From contig NC_070565.1 in assembly GCF_026914185.1 (NCBI RefSeq), positions 5,208,001 to 5,272,000 of the forward strand: a stretch of 64,000 nucleotides of DNA. Direction: 5' to 3'. A program made the translations under genes and the position numbers. Positions 1 to 12,204 of the stretch are shown here, piece by piece. How positions within the stretch are numbered: position 1 is the first letter of the stretch; every line of letters begins with the position of its first letter. The DNA comes from Puccinia triticina. Taxonomy: Eukaryota; Basidiomycota; Pucciniomycetes; Pucciniales; Pucciniaceae. Below the pieces are notes generated by a model, which saw only the letters and a list, made by a program, of their open reading frames with translations, was not told where the DNA came from and searched no databases.

Positions 1-490
1 TAATGTAAGGATAGACATCAACTCTGTCAAAATACATTAAGCTTACGGCATGGATTGTGGACTCGCTAACGGGTGCTTCAGTCCGGGAAAGCGTTTGGAT
101 TGACTTGACAATTTCGTCAAGTGAAGACATGAAAGAGCCCAGCTCGTTGGGGTTGGGGCTGATAATAACGGAGAGAGATTTGAAAGTGGCGCATAAGTGA
201 GGAAGTCAACCAACAAGGAGTTCTAGAGATGAACTGACCCGTTTTGGATGACCACCTCCTGATGGATGGCCGCGTCGTGATGAGCCAGGAGCTTGTCAAC
301 TGCCAAGATGGTCTGGTCAATGTCTGAGGATCACATGGCGTTGAGAGAGTATGTAAACATAAGCTCAGATAGGCCTTTCTTTCCATTCGGTTTCTCAAAG
401 AGTCAGCTCGGCCGTACTTGCATTGATTCGTGTTAACGTCCTCGTGTCATTATGGATTGGCACAATCGTTCTCTCTAGTCTTGAAAGTCT
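1..490 (-). CDS. EXO70: Exocyst subunit Exo70, N-terminal part (runs off the window)
   Basis: Exo70 is a rod-shaped exocyst subunit that tethers secretory vesicles to the plasma membrane. Three consecutive minus-strand exons join in phase: 490-418, 323-239 and 158-47, with donors gtacgg, gtcagt and gtaagc. The joined protein reads RLSRLERTIVPIHNDT, then NIDQTILAVDKLLAHHD, then PNPNELGSFMSSLDEIV. This order (coiled coil, a 'LxPI..T..LT' stretch, 'NID.T..A.' and then 'E..I..GP..L..') is that of the fungal Exo70 N-terminus. The first exon(s) with the start codon lie upstream (to the right of 490) and I could not place them; the 3' part continues beyond position 1. The next exon near 1-22 is unresolved. 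Identification rests on remembered family patterns, not on an alignment. Confidence 0.6.
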
Positions 491-1092
491 CTTGAGAGAG
501 AAAAATACAGCCAAAAGGTGAACAGTGTTTCCAGGTTCAGGCGCCAAAAGTATTTGAAGAAATCATATTTGGACGATCAAGGCCAAAGTGAAGCAGAAGA
601 CAATTAAATTTCAGTGATCGGTTATCTCCTCACAAAAGTAAACATAGAGAAGAAAAACAGAGCGCGATACGCAAGAGAAAAAAATACCGAATGTGTGAAG
701 GTGAGAAGAGAAAAATGTATTTTTTTGATCATTATTTTAGACAGACATCATCGAAACCAGTTAACATCTTCGACAAATTCTCGGTTATTCGTTTCGACTT
801 ATCCAGGCTGTTGGAAAGAAGGACGAGATCGGCAGCCGACTGGTCGAGGTTTGAATGTTGGAGTGTGTGGGCTTGGATGGGGGATGAGCTCATGGTGCGC
901 CTGTTATCGCGTGGTTGTTGGTTGCTTGGTGTCTTGGGTCTTGCAGTGGTATGACCTGGTATGACCGAGCCCATCGGATTAAAGGGGCGGTCCGGATATA
1001 CATGATCCAGCAGGACTGTCGGACCGGATAGACTACAGGACCTTCGCCCAAGCTCAACCAGGGCCCAGGCTCAACCGCAATAAATATCAATT
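491..1092. other. Upstream region of the EXO70 gene; no gene seen
   Basis: This should hold the first exon(s) and promoter of the minus-strand EXO70 gene. The short ORFs here show no domain or codon-like pattern that I trust. No repeat with clear ends is visible. Confidence 0.4.
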
Positions 1093-1563
1093 ACAGCCAT
1101 TCCGAAAAAGCTTGGCTTCTTTGGAGGGAATTTCCAGCGGAAATTCTTTTTGGAATTTCCAACTTGTGTGTATCCAACAACAAGGTTGGACAGATGGATA
1201 TCCATCCCCACAAGCGCAGTCGCTTAGAGGATGCTACCGGCCAAGCCGTTCGGTAGCGCAAAAAAATGCTGGCCGCGGGGGGACCCGCATCTTGACACCT
1301 GGGTGCGTGCATCATGATGGCAAACCGGGGTAAAAATTGGTCAAGGATTCCAATTCTGGAATCAAAAAAGGGGGGAAATGAGTAGAAGTCAGTGATTGAG
1401 CTCACCTGCTCGTGATATAGGTGTCCTGCATCTACCAATGATGTAGGCATAGATATCCAAATGTCCAACCTTGATACTTCTTTGCATACAAGGTTGGAAA
1501 ATCCCACTGGAATTTCCAGCGGAAATTCCTTTCAAAGGAACCAAGCTTTTTCGGAATGGCTGT
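1093..1563. mobile_element. MITE-like element with long terminal inverted repeats
   Basis: The left end reads ACAGCCATTCCGAAAAAGC and the right end GCTTTTTCGGAATGGCTGT. The inverted similarity continues imperfectly for about 100 bp on each side (GGAATTTCCAGCGGAAATTC occurs in both arms). The element is 471 bp and has no coding capacity. I see no clean target-site duplication (aatt on the left, atgt on the right), so the superfamily is undecided. Confidence 0.7.
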
Positions 1564-2029
1564 ATGTACACAAGGGGAAGCCCCCAAATTTGGGGTTCCA
1601 GGGGGTGTTAAAGTCATAGGGGTTTGTAAATCACAGCAAGGGAATAGCCCCCAAATTTGGGGTTACAGCGGGTGTGAAAGTCACAGGATGTGAAAGGCCC
1701 AAAAGGGAATGGGACAGAGCAAAGGAAATGACATAAAGTTTTCAAACCTTTGATGATGCAATTTCAGGGTGACTATGCATTCAGTCAAAGGAGAAACCAA
1801 ATTTCAACTGAAAAATAGGTCAAAAAACAACATTTCAAGTGAAAACTGGGTGAAATAAGGGCACTTTATTTTGGGAAAAGACACAAAATTTGTTATTGAA
1901 AAAGTAAATATTTGGAAAAATGGTGATGAGAGATATCTACTCAAAAACTCTGAAAATGTGAGAGAAATTCCTTTTAAACAATTTTTGAAGTTTATTATGA
2001 AGGCTGGCCACTTTCAGGCTGTGGAATCA
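1564..2029. other. AT-rich spacer, no gene
   Basis: Contains a short direct repeat (AGCCCCCAAATTTGGGGTT-like, near 1577 and 1647) and otherwise plain AT-rich sequence. Nothing coding is recognised. Confidence 0.4.
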
Positions 2030-2034
2030 CTACC

Positions 2035-2870
2035 TTAGTAGTTTGGCTTGACTTGCTTCTTGACAATGCAAAACACAGGTTCATGAAGTACAATACCAAA
2101 ATTACCAATTTTTTGACCTTGAGATTTATTGATTGCAAGGGAGGAGGCCGGATTGACAGGAAATTTCTTGTGTATGAGCTTGGAAGGCAGTCGAGACAGC
2201 TCCAGACTTATCTGGGTCAGATGTGAAAGGAATGTGACTCTGAGGGATGGGCACAGAATCATTAACTCTGTTACCTGATACAACTCTTGTGTAAATCACA
2301 TTTGGGCCCAACCTGGTTCCATTACAAAGTCCCATTGTCCAATCAAGGTTCCTGAGCATTATTATTAAGCAATTTGGTCACCTGTTGGGAGTTTGTAAAC
2401 TCTTTGATCCACATTTGTAGCATTATCAGTAAGCCTTATTGAGTGATTTGGATTTATTTCAGATGGAACAAATTCAAACTGTTGCATGAGAGGATATTAA
2501 TGGTGAAGGATTGTTTAGATTCTTTGCATAAGTCCTGGAAGTAGATCTTGACCATGAACTCTGTGGTTTTCAAACTCATTTTCTGTGTCATATAAGTCCA
2601 GCTGTAAGAATTTGGGGAATTCCTGTGAAAGTGGAATCAAACTTCCAATGTTATGGTGAATTGTACCCTTCACCTTGAATGTATGGATACCTTCACCTTG
2701 ATTGTTGAGTGCATCTCTGGTTGAGGCATTGACTCCAAGATATGTAAATGTGAAGTTGCTATTTATCAAGCAGATGAATAGAATGAGTTGATTTCCCTCA
2801 GGTATATTGGGTTGATATATAATTTTGAAGATCTGAAGCAATTCAGGGGGTGGGGGTGGTTTTTATGAAG
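2035..2870 (-). pseudogene. Helitron Rep/helicase remnant
   Basis: Two blocks of a Helitron replicase lie on the minus strand in the order expected for the protein, but with most of it missing between them. The upstream block (about 2870-2515) has the Helitron-like N domain signature: PPPPELLQIFK, then FTYLGVNAS, then KVKGTIHHNIGSLIP and LDLYDTENEFENH. The downstream block (about 2359-2040) is the end of the PIF1-type helicase: RNLDWTMGLCNGTRLG, then INKSQGQKIGNFGIVLHEPVF. The Rep HUH motifs and the helicase Walker motifs are absent, so this is an internally deleted, inactive copy. Frame breaks occur between the blocks. No Helitron 3' hairpin or CTRR end was identified. Confidence 0.65.
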
Positions 2871-2879
2871 TGATCCTGC

Positions 2880-4741
2880 CTTGGCGGCAGCAAAGTTAGG
2901 TTGTTTATCCTGTGAAGATTATGGCTTGACACTTCACACAACATCTCACTGCCCTCAAAGTTTCTGGCCTGAACCCAGGAGGCTCAGTCCAACACCATGC
3001 ATTTGGTCTGTTTACATGATTCTTGGAATATTTCCGAAGGAATGGTTACCTGTGAAATCATGTTCAACCAAATTTCCAGCCGGAGGATCATTTAAAAATC
3101 CTGCCCTTGAGATAAACTTGAATCAATTTGTTCCTGAATAAGGCCCAAATCAATTTCAGGCGGGTCATTCCAGTTTGCGGGTATTTGCACAGGGGATAGA
3201 TTTGAAGAATATTCATAAGTTTGAAATGGACTCTGCATATTTCTTGGTGAAGCACTCTGGGAGTTGAGCAAGTTAAAAATAGACAACCTGGAGGTGTGGT
3301 TGCCATGATTGCTATTTCCATGCTGGGATGGAGATTTGTGTGAGCTGTGTTCAGATTGGTTTTGTGGTTGAGGATTGAAATTGTAAGAAGATTCATGATT
3401 TAGATGATACTGTGTTTAGATTGGTTTTGTGTTTGACAATTTAAATTGTAAGGAGATTCATGATTTTGATGATACTGTGTATGCGGGGGTCTGTTGTCAA
3501 TGTTGATGGAAATTTGGGGATGAAGACCACTCATGATTTGGATTATTTGATTGTTGAGTATGAGGAAAATCTTGAGGCTGATAAATAGAATGTTGGTGCT
3601 CCTGCCACAGAGAAAAAGAGCATGGGAATGTGAATATTGCTGGTAATGATGGGAGGGCGAGAATTGATGATAATGGGATTGTTGAGAATGAAGAGAGTGT
3701 GAAATTTGATGATGATGGGATTGTCAAGCATATATGATGAGAGGAATTATGTAGGTGTTATGATTGCTGAATTCATGCAGATCAATCATCAGTTTAACAT
3801 TGCTTGAATGGAAATGGTGTCTGTAAGAGTCCGTTTGAGCAATCTGCTTGAACAGGCTTGATTATTGATGTGTGATAAGAGTCCATTCAAGCAATATGGT
3901 TGAGCGGACTCGGTGAAATTTGCTCACCAAGTCTGCTTGATGAGTCTGCTTGAGCAGACTTGACAACATGACTCTGGAGTCGCTGGTCTGTGCAAGCAGA
4001 AGAGCAAACTCTCTTACCAAATCCTTTCAGAGAGTCCCACCAGGAGTCTGTTCAAGCCGAGTCAATTCAGAGGGAACGGACTCTGCATTGAACGGATGCG
4101 GTTAATACAAAGTATCGACGCCGGCGTTACTTGCATATCGACGCCGGCGTTACTCGCATGACAGGTATTTGTACTGGTTTGTTTGGCCTCCAAAGCCCAT
4201 TTCTTTAGTTATATGTAGATATTTACATCCCCACAAATCCAAAGAAGACAAATCAACGCAAGAGATTGATGTCATTTTTGTATTGTTCAAAAGCAGTAGC
4301 AAAGCTCCATCGACAGCTTCTTTTGGGGTAAAAAAATGCACAGTTTGCGCACAAAACAGTACACATTTATCTATTTTGTTCTTTGATCGCAACTCACATT
4401 CCTAACAAAGACAAATCATGTGTTCGGAGATAATAAATGTACAATTCTCTCGTTTCTCTTCTTTTTTGCTATTCTTTTTTTCCCGTAATGGTTTTATTTA
4501 TTCATCAGCAATTGAATTTATCTACAGAACAGACTTGACGACTGGACAAAGGGGTGGGTGAGGGCCGGGCATCTCCAAGAAGATCATGATATGTAATATG
4601 CGAGGGTCGAGGAATCTTAACGGAGACAGCCTTTGCGGTTCTGAATAATTAGAAATCCCTATGAATCAATTAAAGAAAACCGATGGGCACAAAACGAGTG
4701 AAGCTTGAAGGCTCACAAATGGTTAGAGAATCGGTCAAGTT
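2880..4741. other. Non-coding stretch with GT-rich minisatellite and small direct repeats
   Basis: About 3400-3730 is a degenerate minisatellite of units like GATTCATGATTTGGATGAT. About 3800-4080 repeats GTCTGCTTGAGCAGACT-like short palindromes. At 4113-4134 and 4136-4158 there is a near-perfect tandem pair containing the palindrome ACGCCGGCGT. The stretch 4160-4741 should include the 3' UTR of the Derlin gene. No convincing gene. Confidence 0.45.
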
Positions 4742-5917
4742 TTAGCCTAGTCGGTTACCCGTTCCCCAAGCATGCCGAGTGGTAGTAGGAGCCTGACGGG
4801 CAGGTCCTCCGGCCGGATTAACGGGGGCCTGGCCACCCCAGGTGCGTGAGCGAGCGGCGAAGCCCGTGCCACCGCCGAGCCGCTGGCCTCCGCCACCGGG
4901 GGTTTGCTGGGCCCCATCGAGCAAGCGGGTGAGGAAGGCGGGGGCATACATGAACCAGGGACGCTGGCCGCCGTTCGAGGGTGGATATACGTTGTTGAGG
5001 TAGTGGATCCCGTACCCGGCCACCACGCCCGAGAGAGACTGGGTCATAAGGGGCATACCGCCTCGCACGTAATCGAGAGCTAACATCGCAAATGGAAAGT
5101 ACTGAGTCATTCACCCAACCACCCAATCAGCATGGATTTTCAGATTCTCATTTAGAACGAATGATGGTGAGAAGGGGTCTGGCTTGTTACTCAACAGCTG
5201 CTTTAAAAGGCGGCAGTCCAAAGAGCGATACTAGAGAGTCTGGGTTGATTTGCGACCACTGAACCAGACCAAAGTGACTTGGTTAGTGGGGAAAGAAACA
5301 TCAATTTGCTCAGAATATGAGGAAACGAACGGAGACATGTACTGACCATGAATCCCAAGCCGCTCATGAGAGGGCCCCAAAAGATCATAGATTTTAGAGG
5401 ATAATTTGTCCCAATGATAGCGACCATCAAGCAGATTATCGTCCAAGCGTAATCAGCAGAGCGACCGGCAAACGATTGAGTTTCCAATGCGATCGAATTT
5501 CTATACAGCAGAAACAGATCAAATAGGAGCTGTAATCCTGATCCCGCGAAGAAAAATGGTGCTGTTTTTTGTTTTGAGGAGGGGTACAAAGTTTGATGTC
5601 AGCGGTTTGCTTTTCCTATAATCTCTTCTTGAAATCAGCAGGTAAAAAGAGTGTTTGAAACTTACTAAGGATTCTCCATAGTTCGAATTTTTGAAAGATA
5701 TGTCTTGTTGAGAAGAGGCTAATGGATAAGAAACATCCATCAGATTTGTGAAGCCAGTACAGACAAATCAAGTAAGAGGAATATTGTGACGACTTACTTA
5801 CATATAGTAAGGGTTCACCAATCCGAGAGAGACTGGTCCGGTGACTGATAGTGCTAGTCCGAGTAGGGTTCTGGTGACGATTGGAATCTTTCTTAATTCG
5901 TTCAGGATCTCGGCCAT
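4742..5917 (-). CDS. Derlin (Der1-like ER membrane protein of ERAD)
   Basis: Derlins are polytopic ER rhomboid pseudoproteases that help export misfolded proteins to the cytosol for degradation with Cdc48/p97. Five exons join in phase: 5917-5802, 5718-5666, 5561-5347, 5258-5196 and 5101-4742, giving 268 aa, the usual length for the family. Recognisable stretches run from MAEILNELRKIPIVTRTLLG through QKFELWRILTPFFF, LQLLFDLFLLYRNS, FAGRSADYAW and WSQINPDSLVSLFG to YLNNVYPPSNGGQRPW. The Gly-rich tail ends HAWGTGNRLG, closely recalling the Derlin-1 C-terminus (HNWGQGFRLG). Introns are 48-104 bp with GT-AG ends. The exon 3 to exon 4 junction loses about four residues relative to human Derlin-1, so that splice choice is the least certain. 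The neighbours are unrelated genes, so the context adds nothing. Confidence 0.9.
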
Positions 5918-6512
5918 TTTTTTCGTGAATGGGATTGGTTCGCGTTTTTTGGATGGTTGTTCTTGAGTGTTCAGGCCGAACTCAACACAAGTCCCCGGCT
6001 GCACACAGCACACGTCATCAACAACGGATGTCACCATAACCACCACCTGCCTCCAACCCAGCAGATTCTTCAGAATTGTGGGCCTATGTATAAATCTGAT
6101 GATAGGCACTTTGAGCAAAAGAAAACCACCACTGGCCGTGCCCCATAAAGCAACTCATGATGATCAGGTGAAGGAGCATGACACAGACGCTCAACATCAA
6201 CATACATGATCATATTGACAGTGAAAGGGGTAGCTGAGTCCTAACTGTTGAAACCATACATATTTCAATTCTCTGTAAAAAACTGGATACAAAGAAAAGC
6301 AGAAGTTTTCTTCTGAATCAACCTCCCTAACCAAACGACAAGCACCAAAAAACCTATCAATCATTTCCTTGCTCAAACTTATAATGCTACTCACCAATTG
6401 GCGAGTTTGCGTAACATTCGTAACATTGTGCTTTATGGACTCCTTCAATTGATTTCTGAGCGACGCTGACTGGGTGACTTCGCGTCGAGATCTGAGGACC
6501 TCCGGCCCACCA

Positions 6513-6614
6513 GGAAAAAACAATGATCACTTGTCTGCAGGTGACACACCAAAGTACAAAGGGGCCTTTTTACTATTTCATGTCACTTGTAGGCAAGTGA
6601 TCATTGTTTTTTCC
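6513..6614. repeat. Short hairpin element (about 100 bp)
   Basis: The left end GGAAAAAACAATGATCACTT is repeated inverted at the right end (AAGTGATCATTGTTTTTTCC). The inverted similarity continues inward for about 10 more bases. Size and structure fit a tiny MITE or a transcript hairpin. No target-site duplication is evident. Confidence 0.6.
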
Positions 6615-7402
6615 CGGGATCCCAGAAGTGATCTGGAGCCCCAAATGCTAGATTTTGCTGCAAAAATCTAGACTTTTAGGGTCAATGTCCACAACTGCGA
6701 GGGTCCCAGATGTGACAGGAAGTCATCCACTGGTTAATAGTGATGTTATCTCTGAGCCTAATACGATCACTATCACAAACTATCAAGGCTGACCTTGGAA
6801 TAACTTCAGATGTATGACGAATATGTATCAAGGTCGCACTTGGTTCATCCATTTGGGGAAACATTCAAATTCACTGTTCATGTTTTAAGGACCACTCCCA
6901 ATCCGAGTAACAAATTTTTGGCGAGAGAGTTTTCTAGTGTTACAAATGAGGTCGAGACTCACTTGGCTACATGTTCATTGTTTTTTAACTTTGGTCGGAC
7001 ATTTATCCTTCATAGAAATCAATCAAAAAAAGCTAAATGATGTGGCAACAGTACAAGTTTTGCTTGGTAAAGAGATAAAAAAAACAAAGGAGGGCAAGAC
7101 CAGCCTATTCAGCTGGCATCTGCCAGATTTAGAGGGCGGGATAAATTTTACAAGGGCTACAGAGTTAATGGATTGTGTGTTATTTTTGAGCGTCTTGATT
7201 TTTGAACATCGAATGATGGACTATGATGTGGCCGATTTTAAAGCATATTAGTTTGTTTTTTTAGACGGGAACGGTATTCCCAAAGATCATTTGACCTGAA
7301 GACTTCAAATTCGGAGTAAACCTATCGGACGATGTCCAAGGAAAGTCCATGCTTCAGTTTTTGCGCAGAACGATTACAGAGCAAGAGAATGGGCGCAACG
7401 AC
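6615..7402. other. Intergenic region between the catalase 3' end and the Derlin promoter
   Basis: Short ORFs exist on both strands (6810-7040 and 6937-7251), but none shows a recognisable domain. I treat this as non-coding, with low certainty. Confidence 0.35.
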
Positions 7403-9514
7403 TCACTTAGTTGCTTGAGCTGCAGGCTCAGGCTTGTATGGCTCAGGTATATCTTTGAGGCCGATTGCCTTGGCAACTCTCGTGCCTAAGTCTTTGTCGA
7501 CGGCCAAGAATATAGCTACTTGGTCCTTCTTAATCCGATCAAGACTGACGTTACCGAGGTGTCCGCTGACGTTCTTGACAAACCGTTCTTTGGCGCCATC
7601 ATCGAAGACTTTGGACCATAGGGCGCGAGCTGGCTCGAAGTCCAACTCGGTGACGGTTGAAAGGTCAGCGACTGCCTGTCCGATGAAAACCTCGTGATCT
7701 CCAGGAAACTGGTAAGGTCTTTGAGGGTATTTCATGGGTCTGATCGTGCTTTTATAATTCGGTCTGCTCCCTTGATTATCTCCTAACGCCATGGGTCCAT
7801 CTCGTTGAAAATTGGCTACTGGGCTGATGGATTGATTGACTGGAAGCTGAGTATAGTTAATTCCTAGTCTGTAAATGTGAGCGTCGTTGTAAGAGAATAG
7901 TCGAGATTGAAGGACTGGATCGGCACTAGGTTCGACTCCTGGAGGGAGGTGAGAGGGCGAGAAAGCCACTTGCTCGATCTGAGCGTGGTAACTGTAAAAT
8001 TGTACAAGTCTTCAACATATGAACGCACAAGGAATTTGAAGAAAATGATGCGAGATGCCCACTTGATCGCATTTTCATTCAACACAAATTTAGCAAAAGG
8101 GCGCAACGGGAACTCTTTGTGAGGCCACACCTAGGAGGCTCGGGAAGCACCGTCAATTTCTCCTCAGCGCTCTCAGAACAAGGTGAAATTAAAAAAATCT
8201 AACCTTTGTGAGGTCTAAAATATTGTAGCTGTTGGATTTCAGAACGTGAGGACGAGTCAGTCAAAGGTCTCTAAAACGTGGACACCCAAACTTGAATATA
8301 TTGACTTACCGAAAGTTCTCTGCTTGTTCAGCGGACATCTCTTGAACGTAACAAGTCCACGAGGGGAACTCCTTTCGCTCGATCGCATTAAACAAGTCCT
8401 TGGTCGAGTGATCCGGGCTTTCGCCCGCCATCTTGACAGATTCTTCTTGAGTCAAGAAATCACCTCGCTTTTGGTCTGCCAAACAATGAATCTGTGGCGT
8501 ATGTGGATAAGTTATCACATAACATGAGTATCACCACGAGGCTTCACTTGTGCTTATTTTGCTCGGCGATCACTTACCTGGACGTATTTGAAACTTCCAG
8601 ATGCATTGACGAACTTGAAGGTGTGTCCAGAATACCCGTTCATGCCGCGATAACCATCGGGCACACCACGGTCACCAAATAAAATCATGACCTGGTGTAT
8701 CGACTCGGGGTTTTGGGACAAGTAATCCCAGAACCTTTTTTTAGATTGTAAGTGTCCAGGATCAGTAGTGATTCTCAGAATTCGCGAGTGTCGAATAAAT
8801 ATATATGGCACAGAGTGCACGGAGTATAAAATCTACACACATGTCGGCATCATCACCATGCGAAAGATTAGATTGAGGGTATCTCTTTTGGGTGTGGATG
8901 AAATGTGGAAATTTGACCGGGTCTCTGAGGAAGAAGACAGGAGTGTTGTTGAAAACCTAACGAACAGTTGAAGACCAGCTTTAGTTTTCTTTTTGCTATT
9001 GTTTAAGACAGGAGTAGGTTGATATAGCTCACCCAGTCCCAAATACCTTCCTCAGTCTTGATCTTGACTGAGAAACCACGAGGGTCTCTAGCGGTGTCCG
9101 GCGAGCCTCTTTCACCACCGACAGTCGAGAATCTAGCGACCACCGGGGCTTTGTTGCCGACCTTGTTGAACAGCTTTGCACAACAGATATCGGAGATATC
9201 GTGGGTGACTTCAAGATAGCCTAAAGCCCCTGATCCCTTGGCGTGGACCACACGCTCAGGGATACGTTCACGATGGAAGTGTTGGAGGAGATCGATGTGG
9301 TGGTAATCTTGGAGTAACAATGGACCGTTAGCTCCTAACCTTTGGGCCTCGTATGGCTCGGGATACGGGTTCCTGAATCATCATTGTAAGAGTCGGCTCA
9401 TGCTGTCAGCCCAACTCCGTGGTGAGTGATAGCAAAGCGGGGATAGGAAGTGACGCACCCTCCAGAGGTAGTATACACTGCATCGTCACTGCTCTCATCC
9501 ACCTTTGATGGCAT
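7403..9514 (-). CDS. Heme catalase (monofunctional, small-subunit type)
   Basis: Breaks down hydrogen peroxide to water and oxygen. Eight exons join in phase: 9514-9459, 9372-9033, 8956-8841, 8734-8578, 8491-8310, 8228-8204, 8130-8063 and 7991-7403. The total is 1533 nt, 510 aa, normal for small-subunit catalases. Landmarks are [15 protein letters not shown], then [13 protein letters not shown] with the distal His. [12 protein letters not shown] holds the active-site Asn, and [19 protein letters not shown] follows. [14 protein letters not shown] holds the proximal heme-ligand Tyr. The smallest exon (25 nt) and all introns have GT-AG ends. The protein ends QATK, without an SKL-type peroxisomal signal. 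The stop codon overlaps a good donor (AA/GTGAGT), so an alternative C-terminus is possible. Activity is inferred from intact key residues. Confidence 0.95.
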
Positions 9515-10472
9515 GATGACCCTAACAACAATGTTTGTTCAAAAGGAGCAACCGGCGAGAAATATATGTGTTTAGAAGGTTAAGGAGGCAAACAAGTTGA
9601 AGGATGTTGTCTGGGAGAAGAGTGTTTGTGAGGGGAAGATGAAATGAGTTCTGGCTGGCTTGTTTGTTGTCTTCGCAAGCAAGTGCTGTGAAGACAAAGA
9701 CCCATCGATGCTGAAATCAGCCAGGCAGGCTCTTCAGTGACGTCATTGCAAAGCTTGACCATCTGCCTCTGACAACACGCAAAACCCCTTGTGATCCAGA
9801 TTCCGATTGCCAAAAGCAGAGAGAGATTGGATCATTGGTGCCCTGGTCCAGCCGTAAACTCTACGGCGCCCGCTGGTTGGGACGAGTGAAGGGCTGCACT
9901 GACTCTGCGATGGACAGTGAGCCACTCAAGAGTGAAATCGACGGATCACGATAGTCACTTCTACAGCAGACTTCAACACGCGGTTGTTCGTCGCGATTGA
10001 CCAGTCTTCTAGCTCAACTTGAGCCTCTCAAACGGAGGGTCCGGGGGACCCCGCCCGGAGGCTAACTTGACACAGCCCCGCTGAATGTGAGCAGAGTGCT
10101 CGCCTGAGAGCATCGGGTGAAAACCTGATTCAACTTTCAGAGCACTTTCAACCCTACCACCGAGTATTGAGGATTAATGACCGATACCGATGGAACAAAG
10201 TGACCGGACAGGTACACAGACAAGAGAGATTCAGAACAAAGCTTGAATTGATGATGAGGTTGAAATGATGATGTCAACTGAAGACCCAAGGTTACCAGAG
10301 GAGGCCTGGGTGAAAAATCCCAATATACTTGTTAGGGCCCACCTATTGCTCTTGATTCCTAAATAGCCATGAATAAATTCAATAGAGTTTATCACTTATG
10401 TTCAGCTGTAATAGGGGTACTTTATCTTCCAAGGAAGAATAAACTCTTGAAGTGATAATTGTAAGGAGATAC
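9515..10472. other. Catalase promoter side and spacer
   Basis: Should contain the catalase promoter. The ORFs at 9580-9925 (-) have no recognised domain. No repeat structure with clear ends until the CACTG terminus at 10473. Confidence 0.35.
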
Positions 10473-10639
10473 ACTGCAAGAAAAACTCTAGAAACTGCTT
10501 GCAGTTGAGATGCACGAGCTCAAGGCAAGCTATGCCTCATGCATGAATCAAGCACTGGTTGATTCCATGCACATTGCCTAATTTATGCAAGAGTGAGTCT
10601 AAGGTACAAAAAACTGAGTACAGGAGTTGATACCTGTGC

Positions 10640-11115
10640 AAATTCCCCTTTCATGTGAAAATTCCCCTTTCATTTGCACATACCCCTTTCATGTGCACAT
10701 ATCCTTTGTATGCATTCACCTTTCATAATGTGTACATAGCCCTTTATGTGCACATACCCCTTTCATGTGTGTGTATCCCTTTCATGTGCATGTATCCCTT
10801 TCACAATGTGTACATACCCCTTTCATCATGTGTTCATGACCCATTCATGTTTACATGTCCCCTTTGAGTTTTTTACATCCCTTTCAATACCCCTTCCATC
10901 ATTCAGGTTTACATACCCCTTTGATGTTTACATATCCCTTTCATGTGCAAATACCTCTTACTGCACATACCCCTTTCATGCATGAATACCCCTTTCATGC
11001 ATACATACCCCTTTCATCATGTGTGCATATCCCTTTTATGTGTTTATACACCTTCTCACATTCCCCTTTCATGCATACATATTTCTTTCATCTGTACATA
11101 TCCCTTTCATGTGTA
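10640..11115. repeat. Minisatellite, unit about 18-20 bp (CCCTTTCATGTGCACATA type)
   Basis: A degenerate tandem array in which nearly every unit contains CCCCTTTCATG followed by a CATAC or ACATA block. It lies inside the CACTA-type element and ends exactly at the nested MITE insertion site. The predicted ORFs across it are artefacts of the repeat. Confidence 0.85.
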
Positions 11116-11118
11116 CAT

Positions 11119-11587
11119 CACTGCAACCTGTACCTCATATCCCATACGGGTTATCTGGTAAAAACACTGGGATATTTAGTAAAAAACAGGATATTTGGTA
11201 TCATTATTTTTTCCTTTGTTTGTGCCAACAACATGTCACAGGCAATTCACCACATGTCACAGACAAGTCACAACATGTCACAAACATTTCACATCATGTC
11301 ACAGACGTTTCACAGTATGCCACAGACATTTCACAAAAGGCTCCTGCGTGTGGCTCTTGTGAAATGTCTGTTACATGCTGTGAAAAGTCTGTGACATGCT
11401 GTGATATGCTGTGTAATGCCTGTCACATGCTGTGAACCTTCTGTGACATGTTGTGACTTGTCTGTGACATGTTGTGAATTGCTTGTGACATGTTGTTGCT
11501 ACAGACAAAGGAAAAAAATGATGATACCAAATATCCCGGTGTTTTTACCAGATAACCCGTATGGGATATGAGGTACAGGTTGTAGTG
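11119..11587. mobile_element. CACTA-like MITE with long inverted repeats, TSD CAT
   Basis: The left end CACTGCAACCTGTACCTC and the right end (inverted) CACTACAACCTGTACCTC extend as an inverted repeat of about 100 bp, including ATCCCATACGGGTTATCTGG. It is 469 bp, flanked by CAT on both sides (11116-11118 and 11588-11590). The centre is a run of ACATGTCACA-type repeats in opposite orientation in the two halves, so the whole unit can fold back. It is nested in the larger CACTA-type element and encodes nothing. Confidence 0.85.
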
Positions 11588-12204
11588 CATACCCTATTTA
11601 TGTTACTAGAGGCCAGGGCGGCTTCGCCGCGGCAGATCCAAGATTAATATATTCCAACCCTTTTTCAAAGTTACCCCTTGAATACTTGACACAAATCTGT
11701 GCAAACCGGTAGTTGCATCATACACTGCAATTCAAAATTTAAAATGTGATTTGAACTTGGTTACACAAGTTGAAATGTGGGGGTCTTGTGATGGTTACAG
11801 TCAACTTTCCCTCAGAATTCAAATCAAGAATAAATTTATCAATCAAGATCAGCTCCACAGTGATAGCAAACAACCTAAAATTTTTGATAAATTATCTTTC
11901 AAAGCAAAAGGATCATAATACATAGAAAACAAGTTTGAGGTCAAAGGAGGAGGTTCTATGGATGGGTGTGTCAAGAAAAAGGTTTCACAGATACTACCAT
12001 ACTAAAATCATGAAAATGAAAGGCAAAGGAAAAAAGAAATGACTTTATAATTCAAGCTAGATTCATGTCACAGACCAGGTGCACCACCAACTTCCATTCA
12101 ACATTGACACTCTCCTACAACTCTCACAGTCCACACTCAACACACATAAGATCAATTTCATAGAAAAACTCCATTAAAACAAATCCACCCTAATTGTTTG
12201 AATC

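Noticed and set aside
10655..11435. ORFs of up to 179 aa on the plus strand with CTYPFH repeats
   Set aside because: Produced by the CCCTTTCATG minisatellite and the inverted repeat next to it; no protein family.
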